A stretch of 6,723 nucleotides of DNA, from NCBI GenBank assembly GCA_018901555.1, contig JAHIER010000047.1, positions 1 through 6,723 on the forward strand, read 5' to 3'. The position numbers and the translations under genes are program-made. Below the pieces are notes generated by a model. The model saw nothing but the letters and a program-made list of their open reading frames with translations, ran no database searches and was not told the DNA's origin. This document shows, one piece after another, positions 1-5,969 of this stretch (the stretch's first letter is position 1; each line of letters starts with the position of its first letter). The stretch is from Patescibacteria group bacterium (GTDB taxonomy: Bacteria; Patescibacteriota; Minisyncoccia; UBA9983).

Positions 1-1488
1 TTAGTTGTTCCATCCTTGTCATCAGCGGCAACAGTGAATGAAATAAGCGCTCAAATTGATATATTATTACAACAAGTTCAACAATTACAATCGCAACTGC
101 AGAGTTTAATAAATATAGGTGGCTCTAGCGGTAGCGGATCAACTAGTTCTCCTACGCCAACACCTTCAACACCAGCAGGGAATGTTGCTTATTGTTTTCC
201 TTCTTTATCCTACAATCTTTATTTAGGCATAACTGACAATGAAACAGAAAATCAAGTTTCCCAGTTACAGCATTTTCTTGCTCAATGGCCGAATATTTAT
301 CCGGAAGGACTAATAACAGGATATTTCGGCCCTTTAACAGAAACAGCTGTTAAAAAGTTCCAATGTAATCATGGTATTGTTTGTTCTGGAGCGCCAGAAA
401 CTACTGGTTATGGTGTAGTTGGTCCAGTTACTAAGTTAAAAATTAAAGCTCTTTGTGGCAACGAGGCTTCTTTATTTCCAACTCCAACACCTTCGGCAAC
501 TCCAGTTTCAACTCCAACGCCTACGCCAACCCCAATAGTATCTGATGGTTCGCGCAATATAACAATTTCAATGGTGTTAAACGGTAAAGTGGTTAGTAAT
601 CCGCTGGGAATAAACTGCGGTCCGGGACTTACTCAATGCCAAACATCTTTTAATGGAAATGTTGTTTTGACAGCAACACCAAGTTCAGGATATTCATTAA
701 CAAAATGGTCAGGTTGTACTGTAAATAACCAGTTGAGACCTGGATTTAGTAGTGATTGCATAGGTAATAGCGGAACGTGTACTATTAACGCCTTAGAATT
801 AGTTAGTAATCCTGAAGTTGGTCCTTTGTGGAAATTATCATCAGGTACAACTTTATATGCTCAATCGGTGTATGGATGGGGTAAAATTACAGATAGCAAA
901 GGATTTATTTGTGAAGGATCAGGAAATAAAATTTGCACCCCCCAATATACTGTTGGAGAACCAATAATTTTTACAGCCACACCAATGGATATTTATTCGT
1001 TTCAAGGCTGGGCATTCGGATATGTATGCGGAGAATTTTACAAGGTTGATGTACCTGATGGTGCCACTGGTTGCGGTACTAATCTTACTTGTACTCTGCC
1101 AATACCTTATTCTTCCTCAGATATTATGTCAGGGATAAAAGCTTGTTTTGAGCCACCTTCAAATTATATACAAATTTCTTCCACAGCGATTTTTGAAGGG
1201 GGTTATGTAAGTGATAATTATGGAAAACTTAAATGCGGAACTTATCAAGGTTCATCCATATTCTCTTGTGGTTATAGTTATGCTCCGACAGACGTAGTAA
1301 CATTTACTGCTTATCCAGCACCAGGATATAGTCTTTACTCATGGTCGGGTTGTTATAGGGTTGATGGTACATTGGCGCCGGGTTGCAATCTTGATTGTAA
1401 AGACGTCTCTTCAAGAACTTGTACTATAAATATGGCTGAATTGGGTTATTCAAGTAAAGGTATCGGATGGAAATTTAAAAAAGATTGA
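1..1488 (+). CDS. secreted/surface protein with peptidoglycan-binding domain and InlB-like repeats (5' end outside window)
   Basis: The frame is open to the left edge. The first codons read LVVPSLSSAAT, the end of a signal peptide, so the true start lies upstream and the TTG at 16 is not a convincing start. Next come a short Gln/Leu-rich segment that looks like a coiled coil (about 28-117), a Ser/Gly/Pro/Thr linker (118-183), and a peptidoglycan-binding domain 1-like module (about 193-456; motifs YPEGLITGYFG, AVKKFQ, TGYGVVGP). A Thr-Pro linker follows (about 481-540), then three Cys-rich repeats resembling divergent InlB B-repeats (about 553-846, 847-1158, 1159-1485), each with a paired-Cys turn and an 'FTA-P...Y' core; repeats 1 and 3 also carry WSGC. 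No C-terminal membrane anchor or LPXTG motif is visible. By family knowledge it should be exported and bind the cell wall. The ligand of the repeats is unknown. It has no obvious link to the ribosomal operon downstream. Confidence 0.85.
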   Translation, partial: LVVPSLSSAATVNEISAQIDILLQQVQQLQSQLQSLINIGGSSGSGSTSSPTPTPSTPAGNVAYCFPSLSYNLYLGITDNETENQVSQLQHFLAQWPNIYPEGLITGYFGPLTETAVKKFQCNHGIVCSGAPETTGYGVVGPVTKLKIKALCGNEASLFPTPTPSATPVSTPTPTPTPIVSDGSRNITISMVLNGKVVSNPLGINCGPGLTQCQTSFNGNVVLTATPSSGYSLTKWSGCTVNNQLRPGFSSDCIGNSGTCTINALELVSNPEVGPLWKLSSGTTLYAQSVYGWGKITDSKGFICEGSGNKICTPQYTVGEPIIFTATPMDIYSFQGWAFGYVCGEFYKVDVPDGATGCGTNLTCTLPIPYSSSDIMSGIKACFEPPSNYIQISSTAIFEGGYVSDNYGKLKCGTYQGSSIFSCGYSYAPTDVVTFTAYPAPGYSLYSWSGCYRVDGTLAPGCNLDCKDVSSRTCTINMAELGYSSKGIGWKFKKD

Positions 1489-1533
1489 TAGAATTTAATC
1501 AATGATAATTCCAGGACGGTTTTTGTTTTCTTC

Positions 1534-1561
1534 TTGCAAAATTCTGAATAATTGCTAGGAT
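1534..1561 (+). promoter_or_regulatory. candidate sigma-70-type promoter for the rplE operon
   Basis: TTGCAA at 1534-1539 (4 of 6 matches to TTGACA) and TAGGAT at 1556-1561 (4 of 6 to TATAAT) are separated by 16 bp. A TG dinucleotide one base before the -10 box gives an extended -10 element. This is the best promoter-like pair I found in the 144-nt gap between the surface gene and rplE. Transcription would start near 1568 and give a leader of about 65 nt containing the GC-rich hairpin block. It is inferred from sequence only. Confidence 0.4.
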
Positions 1562-1578
1562 ATTTCTATTGGCTGAAA

Positions 1579-1621
1579 GGCCCTGTCTGCCGATAGGCAG
1601 GCCTGCCTGCGGCAGGCAGGC
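1579..1621 (+). repeat. GC-rich array of alternating complementary arms
   Basis: In an AT-rich region this block is built from four alternating arms: CCTGTCT (1582-1588), AGGCAGG (1595-1601), CCTGCCT (1602-1608) and AGGCAGG (1614-1620). Arms 1 and 2 can form a 7-bp hairpin (one G-U pair) with a 6-nt loop. Arms 3 and 4 lie within a stronger stem at 1601-1621. Arms 2 and 3 together form a perfect 14-bp DNA palindrome (1595-1608). The pairings compete with each other. Its base composition differs sharply from its surroundings, which would fit a dispersed intergenic repeat as well as an RNA regulator. Confidence 0.7.
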
Positions 1622-1630
1622 TTTTTATTT
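1601..1630 (+). terminator. terminator-like hairpin plus T-run before rplE
   Basis: GCCTGCCTG (1601-1609) pairs with CAGGCAGGC (1613-1621), a 9-bp GC-rich stem with a 3-nt loop. CTTTTTATTT follows directly. This has the form of a Rho-independent terminator and could end the surface-gene transcript. It also lies downstream of the candidate promoter at 1534-1561 and ends 11 nt before the rplE ATG, so it could instead attenuate the ribosomal operon. The sequence alone cannot decide between these. Confidence 0.55.
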
Positions 1631-1632
1631 AT

Positions 1633-2172
1633 ATGCAGAACATAAATGAAAAATATGAAAAAATAGCTATACCGGGAATGAAAAAGAAATTTGGCTATAA
1701 AAACAAAATGGCTGTGCCTAAAATAACAAAAGTTATTGTAAGTACTGGCATTGGTCCGGTTAAAGACGATAAAGAAAGAAAGGAAATGATAGAAAAATCA
1801 TTAACTCTTATTACTGGCCAAAAACTTAAATATAATGCAGCCAAAAAATCTATTGCCAGTTTTAAATCAAGAGAAGGAATGACTATCGGATATTCCTGCA
1901 CTTTGCGAAAAAAAAGAATGAATGATTTTTTGAATAAATTAATCAATATTACAATCCCAAGAATAAGAGACTTCAGGGGTCTTAATGCAGATTCAATCGA
2001 CAAGCACGGCAGTATGACATTAGGATTTAAAGAGCATACAGTGTTTCCAGAAACAAGCGATGACGATGTAAGAAAATCTTTTGGTCTGGCTGTTACTGTT
2101 GTGACTAGCGCTAAGTCAAAAGAAAGCGCGCTGGAATTATTTAAATTATTAGGATTCCCGTTTAAACATTGA
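1633..2172 (+). CDS. rplE: 50S ribosomal protein L5
   Basis: L5 binds 5S rRNA in the central protuberance of the large subunit, together with L18, and contacts the P-site tRNA region. The 179-residue product has the family length and order of motifs: FGYKNKMAVPKI near residues 20-31, LTLITGQK (57-64), KKSIASFKSREGMTIG (71-86), PRIRDFRGL (109-117), TLGFKEHTVFPE (129-140) and a C-terminal LLGFPF. The usual NMG of the first strand reads STG (37-39). The ATG at 1633 gives the family N-terminus; the nearest upstream bases are a T-rich run with no Shine-Dalgarno sequence. It is the first ribosomal gene here; rplN and rplX, its usual upstream neighbours, are missing. Its stop codon lies inside the 5' arm of the hairpin that follows. 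Confidence 0.97.
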   Translation: MQNINEKYEKIAIPGMKKKFGYKNKMAVPKITKVIVSTGIGPVKDDKERKEMIEKSLTLITGQKLKYNAAKKSIASFKSREGMTIGYSCTLRKKRMNDFLNKLINITIPRIRDFRGLNADSIDKHGSMTLGFKEHTVFPETSDDDVRKSFGLAVTVVTSAKSKESALELFKLLGFPFKH

Positions 2173-2198
2173 ATGTTGTACGCAACATTCAATGTTGA
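2162..2198 (+). repeat. hairpin repeat, copy 1 (rplE-rpsN gap)
   Basis: AACATTGAATGTTG (2165-2178) and CAACATTCAATGTT (2183-2196) form a perfect 14-bp stem with a TACG loop. The rplE stop codon (2170-2172) is inside the 5' arm. The element fills most of the 32-nt gap and ends 8 nt before the rpsN ATG. There is no T-run after it, so it is not a classical terminator. The same 17-nt left and 16-nt right flanks recur on the other side of rpsN. Each arm is itself a near-palindrome (AACATT-G-AATGTT). Confidence 0.9.
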
Positions 2199-2204
2199 CT
2201 AATT

Positions 2205-2390
2205 ATGGCAAAGAAATCAGTTATAGCCAGATCGCAAAAAAAACCAAAATATAAATCACGAGTAGTGAGACGATGCTTTCGTTGCGGACGAAAAAGGGGA
2301 TATATGAGAGATTTTGATCTTTGCAGAATATGTTTTAGAGAGCTTGCTAATGAAGGCATGATTCCTGGAATTAGAAAATCAAGTTGGTAG
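2205..2390 (+). CDS. rpsN: 30S ribosomal protein S14, zinc-binding type
   Basis: S14 belongs to the head of the small subunit and assembles late, near S3 and S10. The 61-residue product is the short type Z form: basic N-terminus MAKKSVIARSQKKPKYKSR, then two CxxC pairs (C24/C27 and C40/C43) that should hold one zinc ion, and the conserved C-terminal IPGIRKSSW. The longer S14 form of E. coli lacks these cysteines. The ATG at 2205 gives the canonical MAKKS start. No Shine-Dalgarno sequence precedes it; the gap is taken by a hairpin ending 8 nt upstream. The gene is bracketed by two copies of that hairpin, the only gene in the window so placed. Confidence 0.96.
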   Translation: MAKKSVIARSQKKPKYKSRVVRRCFRCGRKRGYMRDFDLCRICFRELANEGMIPGIRKSSW

Positions 2391-2394
2391 TTAA

Positions 2395-2439
2395 TTAAAC
2401 ATTGAATGTTGCACAACGCTGTGCAACATTCAATGTTGA
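2395..2439 (+). repeat. hairpin repeat, copy 2 (rpsN-rpsH gap)
   Basis: The 18-nt arms at 2398-2415 and 2420-2437 are perfectly complementary, starting AACATTGAATGTTG as in copy 1 and extended by CACA/TGTG, with an ACGC loop. Copies 1 and 2 share the 17 nt at 2162-2178 / 2395-2411 and the 16 nt at 2183-2198 / 2424-2439; only the centre differs (4 versus 12 nt). It starts 7 nt after the rpsN stop and ends 8 nt before the rpsH ATG. No T-run follows. Confidence 0.9.
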
Positions 2440-2445
2440 ACACAT

Positions 2446-2835
2446 ATGGATAATATAGCAAATATGCTTACAACAATAAGAAATGGATTAGCTGTTAAAA
2501 AAGAAACAGTGTCTATTCCCTATACTAAGATTAAAGCCGACATTCTTAATGTTTTAGAAAAAGAAAAATTTATAAAAAAATTAGAAATAAAAGGCAAGAA
2601 AAATAAAAAAATAATAGAGGTAACTCTTGTTTACGACAATGATGGCAGTCCAACTATTCATCATATCCAAAAAATTTCCAAACCATCAAGGAGAATTTAT
2701 GCTCCAGTTAAAAAAATTTATCCCGTACAATATGGCAAGGGTTTGTGGATCGTATCAACTCCAAGGGGTATTTTAAGCGATAAAGAAGCAAGAAAAGAGA
2801 AGGTCGGCGGAGAAGTAATTTGTGAGATTTGGTAG
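2446..2835 (+). CDS. rpsH: 30S ribosomal protein S8
   Basis: S8 binds the central domain of 16S rRNA early in small-subunit assembly; in E. coli it also represses its own operon by binding mRNA near the rplE start. The 129-residue product matches the family from end to end: the N-terminal NIANMLTTIRNG (3-14), VSIPYTKIK (22-30), and the C-terminal RNA-binding core VSTPRGILSDKEAR (103-116) with GGEVICEIW (121-129). The usual DPIADML opening reads DNIANML. The ATG at 2446 gives the family start. No Shine-Dalgarno sequence is visible. I saw no clear copy of the known S8 rRNA-type binding site in the gaps, so autoregulation by S8 is not shown. Confidence 0.97.
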   Translation: MDNIANMLTTIRNGLAVKKETVSIPYTKIKADILNVLEKEKFIKKLEIKGKKNKKIIEVTLVYDNDGSPTIHHIQKISKPSRRIYAPVKKIYPVQYGKGLWIVSTPRGILSDKEARKEKVGGEVICEIW

Positions 2836-2859
2836 TTCGATGAACTCACTATAAATTTT

Positions 2860-3402
2860 ATGTCATTGATAGGAAAAAAACCAATATTAATTCCAGCAGG
2901 TGTTCAAGTAAAACTTGAAGATGGGAACTTTTTTGCTAAAGGGCCGTTGGGAGAATCAAGCAGATTTTTTAAAAATGATATAAATATAACTATTGGCGAA
3001 AAAGAAATAACTCTTAAGCCCAAAAAAGATGATAATAAAATAGCTGCTTTGTGGGGAACTTATGCCTCGCATATTAAAAATATGATTGAAGGCGTTACAA
3101 AAGGCTTTGAAAAAGTTTTAGTAATAGAAGGAATCGGTTACAAAGCGCAAACTGACGGCCAGAATATTATATTGAATCTTGGATTTTCTCATCTAATAAA
3201 AGTGGAAATTACAAATGGATTAAAAGTAACCATAGAAAAAAATGTTATAAAAATCTTTGGTATTAATAAAGAAGAAGTAGGATCTTTTGGCGCAAAAATT
3301 AGAGCTTTAAAGAAGCCAGAACCATATAAGGGCAAAGGTATAAGATATGAAAAAGAAATTGTACGACGCAAATCCGGGAAAAAAGCCGCCACAGCCGCTT
3401 AA
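2860..3402 (+). CDS. rplF: 50S ribosomal protein L6
   Basis: L6 sits near the sarcin-ricin loop and the factor-binding site of the large subunit. The 180-residue product shows both halves of the L6 fold. The N-terminal half has MSLIGKKPI.IPAGV, AKGPLGE (26-32), ALWGT (63-67) and NMIEGVTKGFEK (74-85). The C-terminal half has GIGYKAQ (91-97), LGFSHL (107-112) and PEPYKGKGIRYEKE (153-166), then a basic tail. Position 112 is Leu where SHP is usual. The ATG at 2860 gives the standard start, 24 nt after rpsH, without a recognisable Shine-Dalgarno sequence. Confidence 0.97.
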   Translation: MSLIGKKPILIPAGVQVKLEDGNFFAKGPLGESSRFFKNDINITIGEKEITLKPKKDDNKIAALWGTYASHIKNMIEGVTKGFEKVLVIEGIGYKAQTDGQNIILNLGFSHLIKVEITNGLKVTIEKNVIKIFGINKEEVGSFGAKIRALKKPEPYKGKGIRYEKEIVRRKSGKKAATAA

Positions 3403-3421
3403 TTAAATTAGAAGTAAAAAT

Positions 3422-3787
3422 ATGTTAAAGAAAAAAATAAAAATCAATAAACGGCAGATACGCCAAAAAAGAGTGAAGGCAAAAATTTCCGGAACTAAAG
3501 AAAGACCGCGACTTTCTGTTTTTCGTTCCAATAAATATATTTATGTTCAGTTAGTTAATGACCAGACTGGTAAAAAAATTGTTCATGTTAATGAAAAAGA
3601 ATTAAATCCGTTAGCCAACGGAAAATCTACAAAAATAGAAAGATCTTATCAGTTGGGAGAATTATTGGCTAAAAAAGCATTAGATAATAAGATTAAAAAA
3701 GTTGTTTTTGACAGGGGAGGATATAAATATCATGGTCGTGTTAAGGCATTAGCTGATGGAGCCAGAAAAGGCGGACTCCAATTCTAA
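3422..3787 (+). CDS. rplR: 50S ribosomal protein L18
   Basis: L18 binds 5S rRNA with L5 and helps dock it into the central protuberance. The 121-residue product has a very basic N-terminus (MLKKKIKINKRQIRQKR), then GTKERPRLSVFRSNKYIY (24-41) and the C-terminal signature FDRGGYKYHGRVKALAD (96-112) ending in RKGGLQF. Length and motif order match the bacterial family. The ATG at 3422 follows rplF by 19 nt. AGAAG about 8 nt upstream is at best a weak Shine-Dalgarno match. The next gene begins 5 nt after its stop. Confidence 0.97.
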   Translation: MLKKKIKINKRQIRQKRVKAKISGTKERPRLSVFRSNKYIYVQLVNDQTGKKIVHVNEKELNPLANGKSTKIERSYQLGELLAKKALDNKIKKVVFDRGGYKYHGRVKALADGARKGGLQF

Positions 3788-3792
3788 TTATT

Positions 3793-4239
3793 ATGAGAAA
3801 TACTAATCACGGAGATTTCGAACAAAAAACAATTGATGTTAGAAGAGTAGCTCGAGTAATGGCTGGGGGCAGGCGTTTTAGTTTTAGAATAACAACTGTT
3901 GTTGGCAATAAAAAGGGAGAAGTTGGCGTAGGCATTGGCAAGGCCGCCGATGTTTCTTCAGCAATGGAAAAATCTTTTCGTAACGGAAAAAAGAATGTTA
4001 TTAAACCTGTATTAACAAAAGATCATTCTATTCCAATAAAAATTGAAGCAAAATTCGGAAGCGCTTGTATTTTATTAAGACCAACCCCAAAGGGCAAAGG
4101 TTTGATTGCTGGAAGTTCAGTCAGAACGGTTTTGGAATTAGCCGGAGTAAAAAATGTAACTGCTAAAGTTTTGTCACGCAGTAAAAATAAAATTAATAAT
4201 GCTCGAGCAGCAATAAAAGCTTTAAAAACTTTGAAATAA
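3793..4239 (+). CDS. rpsE: 30S ribosomal protein S5
   Basis: S5 lies at the mRNA entry side of the small subunit and influences decoding accuracy. The 148-residue product carries the N-terminal double-stranded-RNA-binding-like domain (GGRRFSFR 25-32, VVGNKKGEVGVGIGKA 36-51) and the C-terminal domain (GKGLIAGSSVRTVLELAGV 101-119). It is shorter than E. coli S5 at both ends. The usual C-terminal GSxNPxNVVxAT stretch is replaced by SRSKNKINNARAA (128-140), and the T-(I/V/L)-xH stretch reads SIPIK (79-83). The gene starts 5 nt after rplR and is followed after 1 nt by rplO, where most bacteria have rpmD (L30). Confidence 0.96.
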   Translation: MRNTNHGDFEQKTIDVRRVARVMAGGRRFSFRITTVVGNKKGEVGVGIGKAADVSSAMEKSFRNGKKNVIKPVLTKDHSIPIKIEAKFGSACILLRPTPKGKGLIAGSSVRTVLELAGVKNVTAKVLSRSKNKINNARAAIKALKTLK

Positions 4240-4240
4240 T

Positions 4241-4687
4241 ATGCAGCTTCATCAAATAAAAACTAAAACAGAAAAGAAGTCAAAAAAAAGAGTTGGGCGA
4301 GGAGGCAAGCGCGGGGGTTATTCCGGTCGTGGAATTAAGGGTCAGAAATCACGAGCTGGTAGAAAAATGAGACCTCAATTAAGAGACATTATAAAAAGAA
4401 TTCCTAAAAAAAGAGGATATAACGCGCCTAAAATAGGGAAAAAACCAACAGTTATAAATTTGGAAGTTTTAGAGAAAAAATTTAATCATAACGAAAGAGT
4501 TAATCCGCAGATTCTTTTGAAAAAAGGTATCATTGCCAAAACGAAAGGTTTTTTGCCCAAAGTTAAATTATTAGGCACAGGTGTTTTAACTAAAAAACTT
4601 CTTGTTTCTGAATGTCAGATTTCTGGTCCGGCCAAAGAAAAAATTATAAATGCGGGCGGATCAATAAAATCGCGTGAGGCGCGATAA
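4241..4687 (+). CDS. rplO: 50S ribosomal protein L15
   Basis: L15 is a late-assembling protein that threads a long basic N-terminal tail into 23S rRNA. The 148-residue product has that tail with RVGRGGKRGGYSGRGIKGQ (17-35), RIPKKRGY (53-60) and a folded C-terminal domain ending GGSIKSREAR. The GFEGGQMPLYRRLPK region of most bacterial L15 proteins is replaced by RPQLRDIIKRIPKKR (44-58), a form I associate with CPR bacteria. The ATG at 4241 is only 1 nt after the rpsE stop, so translation is probably coupled to rpsE. The secY start follows 7 nt after its stop. Confidence 0.94.
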   Translation: MQLHQIKTKTEKKSKKRVGRGGKRGGYSGRGIKGQKSRAGRKMRPQLRDIIKRIPKKRGYNAPKIGKKPTVINLEVLEKKFNHNERVNPQILLKKGIIAKTKGFLPKVKLLGTGVLTKKLLVSECQISGPAKEKIINAGGSIKSREAR

Positions 4688-4694
4688 AATAATC

Positions 4695-5969
4695 ATGAAT
4701 AATTTTTGGAACAAAATAAAAATTATATTTAAAGATCCTGATTTAAGAAAAAAAATACTTTTTATTCTTTTTATTTTGGTTCTTTTTAGGCTTGGCGCCA
4801 ATATACCTATTCCTGGGGTTGATCAGATAAGATTGCAAACATTTTTTGCTGGCAACCAATTTTTTGGATTGCTAAATATTTTTTCCGGAGGCGGGTTGTC
4901 CAATCTTTCAATTTTTATGCTGGGTGTTGCTCCTTATATTACGGCTACAATTATAATGCAACTTTTAACAATGATTTTCCCGCGATTAAAAGAAATTTAT
5001 TTTGAAGAAGGAGAACAGGGCAAACAAAAATTTAATCAGCTTTCTCGTTATTTAACAGTTCCTTTGGCAACTTTGCAGGGATTTGGATTGTTGGCGCTTT
5101 TGGGCAATCAGCAGGTTTTAATTAATCTATCTATTTTTGATAAAATTATGAACATTGTTATTGTTGTGACTGGTTCTTTGATTTTGATGTGGCTGGGTGA
5201 ACTAGTTTCTGAATATGGAATTGGCAACGGAATTTCTTTATTAATTTTTGCCGGTATTGTGGCAAGTTTGCCAACTACTGTTCAGCAGGTGCTTTTTAAT
5301 TTTAATGTTTCTCAAATTCCTTTGTACTTGGGATTTTTAGTTTCAGCTGTTGTAATTATTGCCGGAGTGGTTGTTATTACTGAAGCGGAAAGGCAGATCC
5401 CGATTTCTTATGCCAAACAAGTGAGAGGAATGAAAATGTATGGCGGTTTTTCAACACACCTTCCATTAAGAGTTAATCAGGCTGGTGTCATCCCCATTAT
5501 TTTTGCCATTTCTATTCTTTTGTTTCCGCAGATGATTGTTAATGTTCTTTCAAATATCAGCAGCGGTTTTATTCAAACTGTTTCTATTTTTCTGACAAAT
5601 TTTTTAAATAATTCCTTAGTTTACGGATTTTTATATTTTATTTTAGTTTTTGCTTTCACTTATTTTTATACAGCTGTTACTTTTGATCCTCAGGCGCTTT
5701 CTAATAATCTGCAAAAAAGCGGGGCATTTGTTCCTGGCATCAGACCGGGTCGGTCCACTGCTGAACACATTGCTAAAATTTTATACAGAATTACTTTGGT
5801 GGGCGCAGTCTTTTTAGGGTTAATTGCGGTTCTGCCTTTGGGCATGCAAGCTGTCACTGGCACTCAAGCCATGGCTCTTGGCGGTACCGCGCTTCTTATC
5901 GTTGTTTCAGTAGTTTTGGAAACAATTAAACAAACTGAATCTCAAATCGTTATGCGCGAGTATGAGTAA
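4695..5969 (+). CDS. secY: preprotein translocase subunit SecY
   Basis: SecY is the membrane channel of the Sec translocase, through which proteins with signal peptides, such as the one encoded at the left edge, are exported. The ATG at 4695 gives 424 residues beginning MNNFWNKIKIIFKDPDLRKK, the usual cytoplasmic start before helix 1. A GTG at 4674 would add seven residues and overlap the rplO end, and seems less likely. About ten hydrophobic helices are visible. Signature parts are FRLGANIPIPGVD (31-43), the plug and helix 2 region (about 58-91), GIGNGISLLIFAGI (175-188), the cytoplasmic loop with AERQIPI (231-237), the loop with GAFVPGIRPG (343-352, R350 being the conserved basic residue), and the C-terminal ETIKQTESQIVMREYE. 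Its last 8 nt overlap the next gene. Confidence 0.97.
   Translation: MNNFWNKIKIIFKDPDLRKKILFILFILVLFRLGANIPIPGVDQIRLQTFFAGNQFFGLLNIFSGGGLSNLSIFMLGVAPYITATIIMQLLTMIFPRLKEIYFEEGEQGKQKFNQLSRYLTVPLATLQGFGLLALLGNQQVLINLSIFDKIMNIVIVVTGSLILMWLGELVSEYGIGNGISLLIFAGIVASLPTTVQQVLFNFNVSQIPLYLGFLVSAVVIIAGVVVITEAERQIPISYAKQVRGMKMYGGFSTHLPLRVNQAGVIPIIFAISILLFPQMIVNVLSNISSGFIQTVSIFLTNFLNNSLVYGFLYFILVFAFTYFYTAVTFDPQALSNNLQKSGAFVPGIRPGRSTAEHIAKILYRITLVGAVFLGLIAVLPLGMQAVTGTQAMALGGTALLIVVSVVLETIKQTESQIVMREYE

Noticed and set aside
16..18. TTG as the start codon of the first gene
   Set aside because: The frame stays open to base 1 and the preceding codons complete a signal peptide end (LVVPSLSSAAT), so the start is outside the window.
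1489..1535. Weak terminator after the surface gene (GAATT/AATTC stem and later T-rich run)
   Set aside because: The stem is 5 bp, AT-rich and has an 11-nt loop, and GC-containing bases separate it from the T-rich run. The GC-rich stem at 1601-1621 is a better candidate.
2162..2439. CRISPR-like or insertion-sequence reading of the paired repeats
   Set aside because: Only two copies, separated by an essential gene and not a spacer, with no transposase nearby and no visible target-site duplication.
1695..2461. Open frames on the - strand opposite rplE and rpsN
   Set aside because: They lie antisense to clear ribosomal protein genes, resemble no known family, and part of one runs through the hairpin repeats.
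2834..2846. Small hairpin AGTTC-GAT-GAACT before rplF
   Set aside because: Only 5 bp with a 3-nt loop, and an alternative pairing competes with it; unlike the rpsN hairpins it is within what chance allows.
3189..3392. Open frame on the - strand opposite rplF
   Set aside because: Short, antisense to a certain L6 gene, with no recognisable motif.
4674..4694. GTG start adding seven residues to SecY
   Set aside because: The added residues MRRDKII have no family counterpart and overlap the rplO end; the ATG at 4695 gives the normal SecY N-terminus.
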